From Bacteroidota bacterium (GTDB lineage Bacteria > Bacteroidota > Ignavibacteria > UBA10030), in assembly GCA_003453835.1 (NCBI GenBank), contig DMMN01000293.1, positions 1,069 to 9,626 on the forward strand: a stretch of 8,558 nt of DNA. The letters are read 5' to 3'. Every line of letters starts with the position of its first letter. The stretch's first letter is position 1. The notes below the pieces were generated by a model, which searched no databases, was not told where the DNA came from, and saw only the letters and a program-made list of their open reading frames with translations. The translations under genes were made by a program, and so were the position numbers. This document shows, piece after piece, positions 7,161 through 8,558 of this stretch.

Positions 7161-7964
7161 CTATTTTTTGAGTGCCAAGGGCGCCCTTCGTCCGACCTTT
7201 CGCTGATTGCCATCTGGATTCTGTCGTTTGAGGTCGGGATTTCCGGTAGCCACTTGATAGGCCCAATCGAATGTGACTCTTGAGCTGCTTACTTCCCTCA
7301 CTCTCACCTTCGCGTAGTGGTCGTCCCAGGTCCAAATCACGTACGTATGTCCGGGAATCGCCTCCGCCAACTTGGAAGGAGTCCAGCCTCCGGAAGGTGC
7401 TTCGACGATATCATACAACGATCTCGTGTATCCCATATCCTGAAGATCGGTATCGTCCCACACATTCAGGTAGAAGCGGCCGTTGTAGTGCTCAAAGAAC
7501 AGATCGGTGAAATCATCATCATACCGGCCGTCCGAGTAGGTGGAGAAATCGTATCCTGCCGCGCCGGGGAGTGTACGATAGTCGCTGATGCGAGTTCCGT
7601 ACCCCTCCGGACGAGGCGTGGCGTAGACAACGTCGCGGCTCAGATTGCTTTCGTTCTCTTCGAAGTCGTACGCGGAGATCGCGTAGTACGTTCGGACGCC
7701 GTTCCGCGCTCCGCCGTCCAGTAATTCCAGCCTCGTCGTCGAGGCAAGAAATGTGTACTTCCCATCGTATTGGTCGCTGAACCAGACGTTGTACCCGGCG
7801 ACATCGGGCTCGGTGTTGGCAATCCAAGTGAGTTGTACTCCATTATCGAGCGGTGTGGCTAAGATCCCTTGAGGGGGCGCAGGAGGTGTTCTGTCGAGGA
7901 GAAAATCCTCCGTGCATCCAAGAAAGATGAGACTTGCGGTAAGACTTAAGAGAATGGCTTTCAT
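7161..7964 (-). CDS. Fibronectin type III domain lipoprotein of unknown function
   Basis: This 267-residue protein has a signal peptide with a lipobox, SLIFLGC, and acylated Cys17. The residues after the cysteine are T-E-D-F; acidic residues there resemble surface-export signals described for Bacteroidota lipoproteins, so surface display is possible. Residues about 27-117 form a fibronectin type III domain (PPAPPQGI, VQLTWIANTEPDVAGYNVWFS, YYAISAYDFEENESNLS). Residues about 122-240 are a separate Asp/Tyr/Trp-rich region I do not recognise, including a WTWDDHYAKVRV stretch that looks like a beta sandwich or barrel strand set. The last 22 residues are strongly basic (8 Lys/Arg) and probably disordered. 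ATG 7964 is chosen for the adjacent AAGGAG and the intact lipoprotein signal; the frame is open further upstream to 8141 but that part looks non-coding. It probably forms its own transcription unit. A binding or adhesion role is only inferred from FnIII. Confidence 0.88.
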   Translation of the reverse strand: MKAILLSLTASLIFLGCTEDFLLDRTPPAPPQGILATPLDNGVQLTWIANTEPDVAGYNVWFSDQYDGKYTFLASTTRLELLDGGARNGVRTYYAISAYDFEENESNLSRDVVYATPRPEGYGTRISDYRTLPGAAGYDFSTYSDGRYDDDFTDLFFEHYNGRFYLNVWDDTDLQDMGYTRSLYDIVEAPSGGWTPSKLAEAIPGHTYVIWTWDDHYAKVRVREVSSSRVTFDWAYQVATGNPDLKRQNPDGNQRKVGRRAPLALKK

Positions 7965-7969
7965 GACGA

Positions 7970-7975
7970 CTCCTT
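7970..7975 (-). promoter_or_regulatory. Shine-Dalgarno site for the lipoprotein gene
   Basis: AAGGAG on the minus strand, five bases before the ATG at 7964. It settles the start against the longer open frame that begins near 8141. Confidence 0.85.
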
Positions 7976-8001
7976 GAGATTCCTGATTCCGGGCTGATGA
8001 T

Positions 8002-8017
8002 TTCAAAGTCCGTGCCA
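8002..8017 (-). promoter_or_regulatory. Candidate sigma-54 (RpoN) type promoter ahead of the lipoprotein gene
   Basis: The minus strand reads TGGCACGGACTTTGAA. The -24 half, TGGCACG, is a perfect match to the sigma-54 consensus; it is followed by a 4-nt spacer and TTGAA, which differs from TTGCA by one base in the conserved GC pair. Transcription would start near 7990, about 15 nt before the AAGGAG and 26 nt before the ATG, which is sensible geometry. The mismatch at a normally conserved base keeps this tentative. No convincing sigma-70 alternative is visible in the same gap (7965-8141). Confidence 0.4.
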
Positions 8018-8046
8018 ACCAGAACAGGACTCTACAGTGGAGTTTA

Positions 8047-8067
8047 GGGGGGATGCGGCGGGGTGGG
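8047..8067 (+). other. G-rich tract upstream of the lipoprotein promoter
   Basis: The plus strand has G6, GG, G4 and G3 runs within 21 bases, in the gap between pyrC and the lipoprotein gene. The G-rich strand is the template strand for the neighbouring genes. A two-layer or bulged G-quadruplex is conceivable, but only three runs reach three G. No function is claimed. Confidence 0.35.
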
Positions 8068-8141
8068 TGTCTATTTCTCGATGGATTTCGTTTAGAATAG
8101 TGAACGCGGCCTCGAGCCAAACCCGGAGAAGAGTGTGCCAA

Positions 8142-8558
8142 TCACGAGAAAACAGAGTTTGAGAGGAGCACTTTGCCGTTATTTAGAATTCCAATCGACC
8201 TCCCTTTCAGGCGAAAACCATTGAACGGGGAGTTCTTGGACTTCGAGCGGAAGGATGACGTTTCGACCGTCCACTCAGCCGCAGGATCGATCAGTGTGAG
8301 GTTTGCCATTTCTCCTTCTGCGATCTTGATCGGCGGCAGAAACAGAATCCGCCGCGGATTCGTGGAGAGTTTCTCCACAAGTTGATAGAAGGTGAGGATG
8401 TTCTTTTCGACGAGCTCCGTCACCGAAAGGCCGATTGCGGTTTCCAGACCAACGATTCCGAAGGGCGCCTGCGGATATTCAACTTCCTTCTCGTCAACGG
8501 TGTGCGGCGCATGGTCTGTCGCGATGACATCGATTGTACCGTCTCGCAGTCCGCTCTT
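8142..8558 (-). CDS. pyrC: Dihydroorotase (class I), C-terminal 138 residues; 5' part outside the window
   Basis: Dihydroorotase interconverts N-carbamoyl-aspartate and dihydroorotate in de novo pyrimidine synthesis, in the cytoplasm. The frame is open from the right edge to a TGA at 8142-8144. The visible part begins just before IDVIATDHAPHT, which contains the catalytic aspartate and the DHAPH signature of the family. GIVGLETAIGLS follows, then NPRRILFLPPIKIAEGEMANLTLIDP and the typical class I C-terminus WTVETSSFRSKSKNSPFNGFRLKG. The zinc-binding HxH and the carboxylated lysine would lie in the missing upstream part. The symbol assumes the bacterial class I enzyme; an inactive pyrC-like paralogue is unlikely because the DHAPH motif is intact. 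No clear terminator is seen after the stop. Confidence 0.93.
   Translation of the reverse strand, partial: KSGLRDGTIDVIATDHAPHTVDEKEVEYPQAPFGIVGLETAIGLSVTELVEKNILTFYQLVEKLSTNPRRILFLPPIKIAEGEMANLTLIDPAAEWTVETSSFRSKSKNSPFNGFRLKGRSIGILNNGKVLLSNSVFS

Noticed and set aside
6997..7335. Upstream extension of the DUF4783-like frame, starting inside the lipoprotein gene
   Set aside because: The extension is basic and low in structure, overlaps the lipoprotein coding sequence, and the signal peptide begins exactly at ATG 6996.
8092..8120. Sigma-70-like pair TTGGCT-N17-TTCTAA ahead of the lipoprotein
   Set aside because: The -10 element matches the consensus at only two of six positions.
7965..8141. 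Upstream extension of the lipoprotein frame to a TTG near 8141
   Set aside because: It would bury the lipoprotein signal peptide, and AAGGAG at 7970-7975 marks ATG 7964.

Overview
The window is a bacterial chromosome segment in which every gene I can support lies on the minus strand, so transcription runs from high to low coordinates. In that order: the C-terminal end of a class I dihydroorotase (pyrC), a fibronectin-type-III lipoprotein, a small secreted DUF4783-like protein, a 1307-residue multi-sensor histidine kinase of NtrY type, a PgeF/YfiH-family peptidoglycan-editing protein, and a nearly complete glutamine-fructose-6-phosphate aminotransferase (glmS). The large open frames on the plus strand opposite glmS and the kinase are antisense shadows of these genes.

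The likely source is a member of the Bacteroidota/Chlorobiota/Ignavibacteria assemblage. This is inferred from the DUF4783-like protein (a family I associate with Bacteroidota), the short lipoprotein signal followed by FnIII, the very large polytopic NtrY-like kinase, and moderate G+C. No rRNA or other taxonomic marker is present, so this is a moderate-confidence inference. There is no sign of a mobile element, CRISPR array, tRNA or rRNA.

Layout: positions 8142-8558 hold the pyrC end. A 177-nt gap (7965-8141) carries a sigma-54-like promoter and a clear ribosome binding site for the lipoprotein (7161-7964). A 164-nt gap (6997-7160) contains an 8-bp inverted repeat that may end lipoprotein transcription. 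From 6996 down to the left edge, four genes are packed with an 11-nt gap, an 8-nt overlap and a 3-nt gap. They almost certainly form one transcription unit: DUF4783-like protein, kinase, pgeF, glmS.

How they fit together: GlmS makes glucosamine-6-phosphate, the entry point to UDP-GlcNAc for peptidoglycan and other envelope glycans. PgeF-family proteins have been linked to correcting peptidoglycan precursor composition. Directly upstream and overlapping pgeF is a kinase with about twelve membrane segments and three separate extracytoplasmic regions, preceded by a small exported protein. The most interesting hypothesis here is an envelope-sensing module tied to cell-wall precursor supply. No response regulator is visible, so the output partner must be encoded elsewhere.
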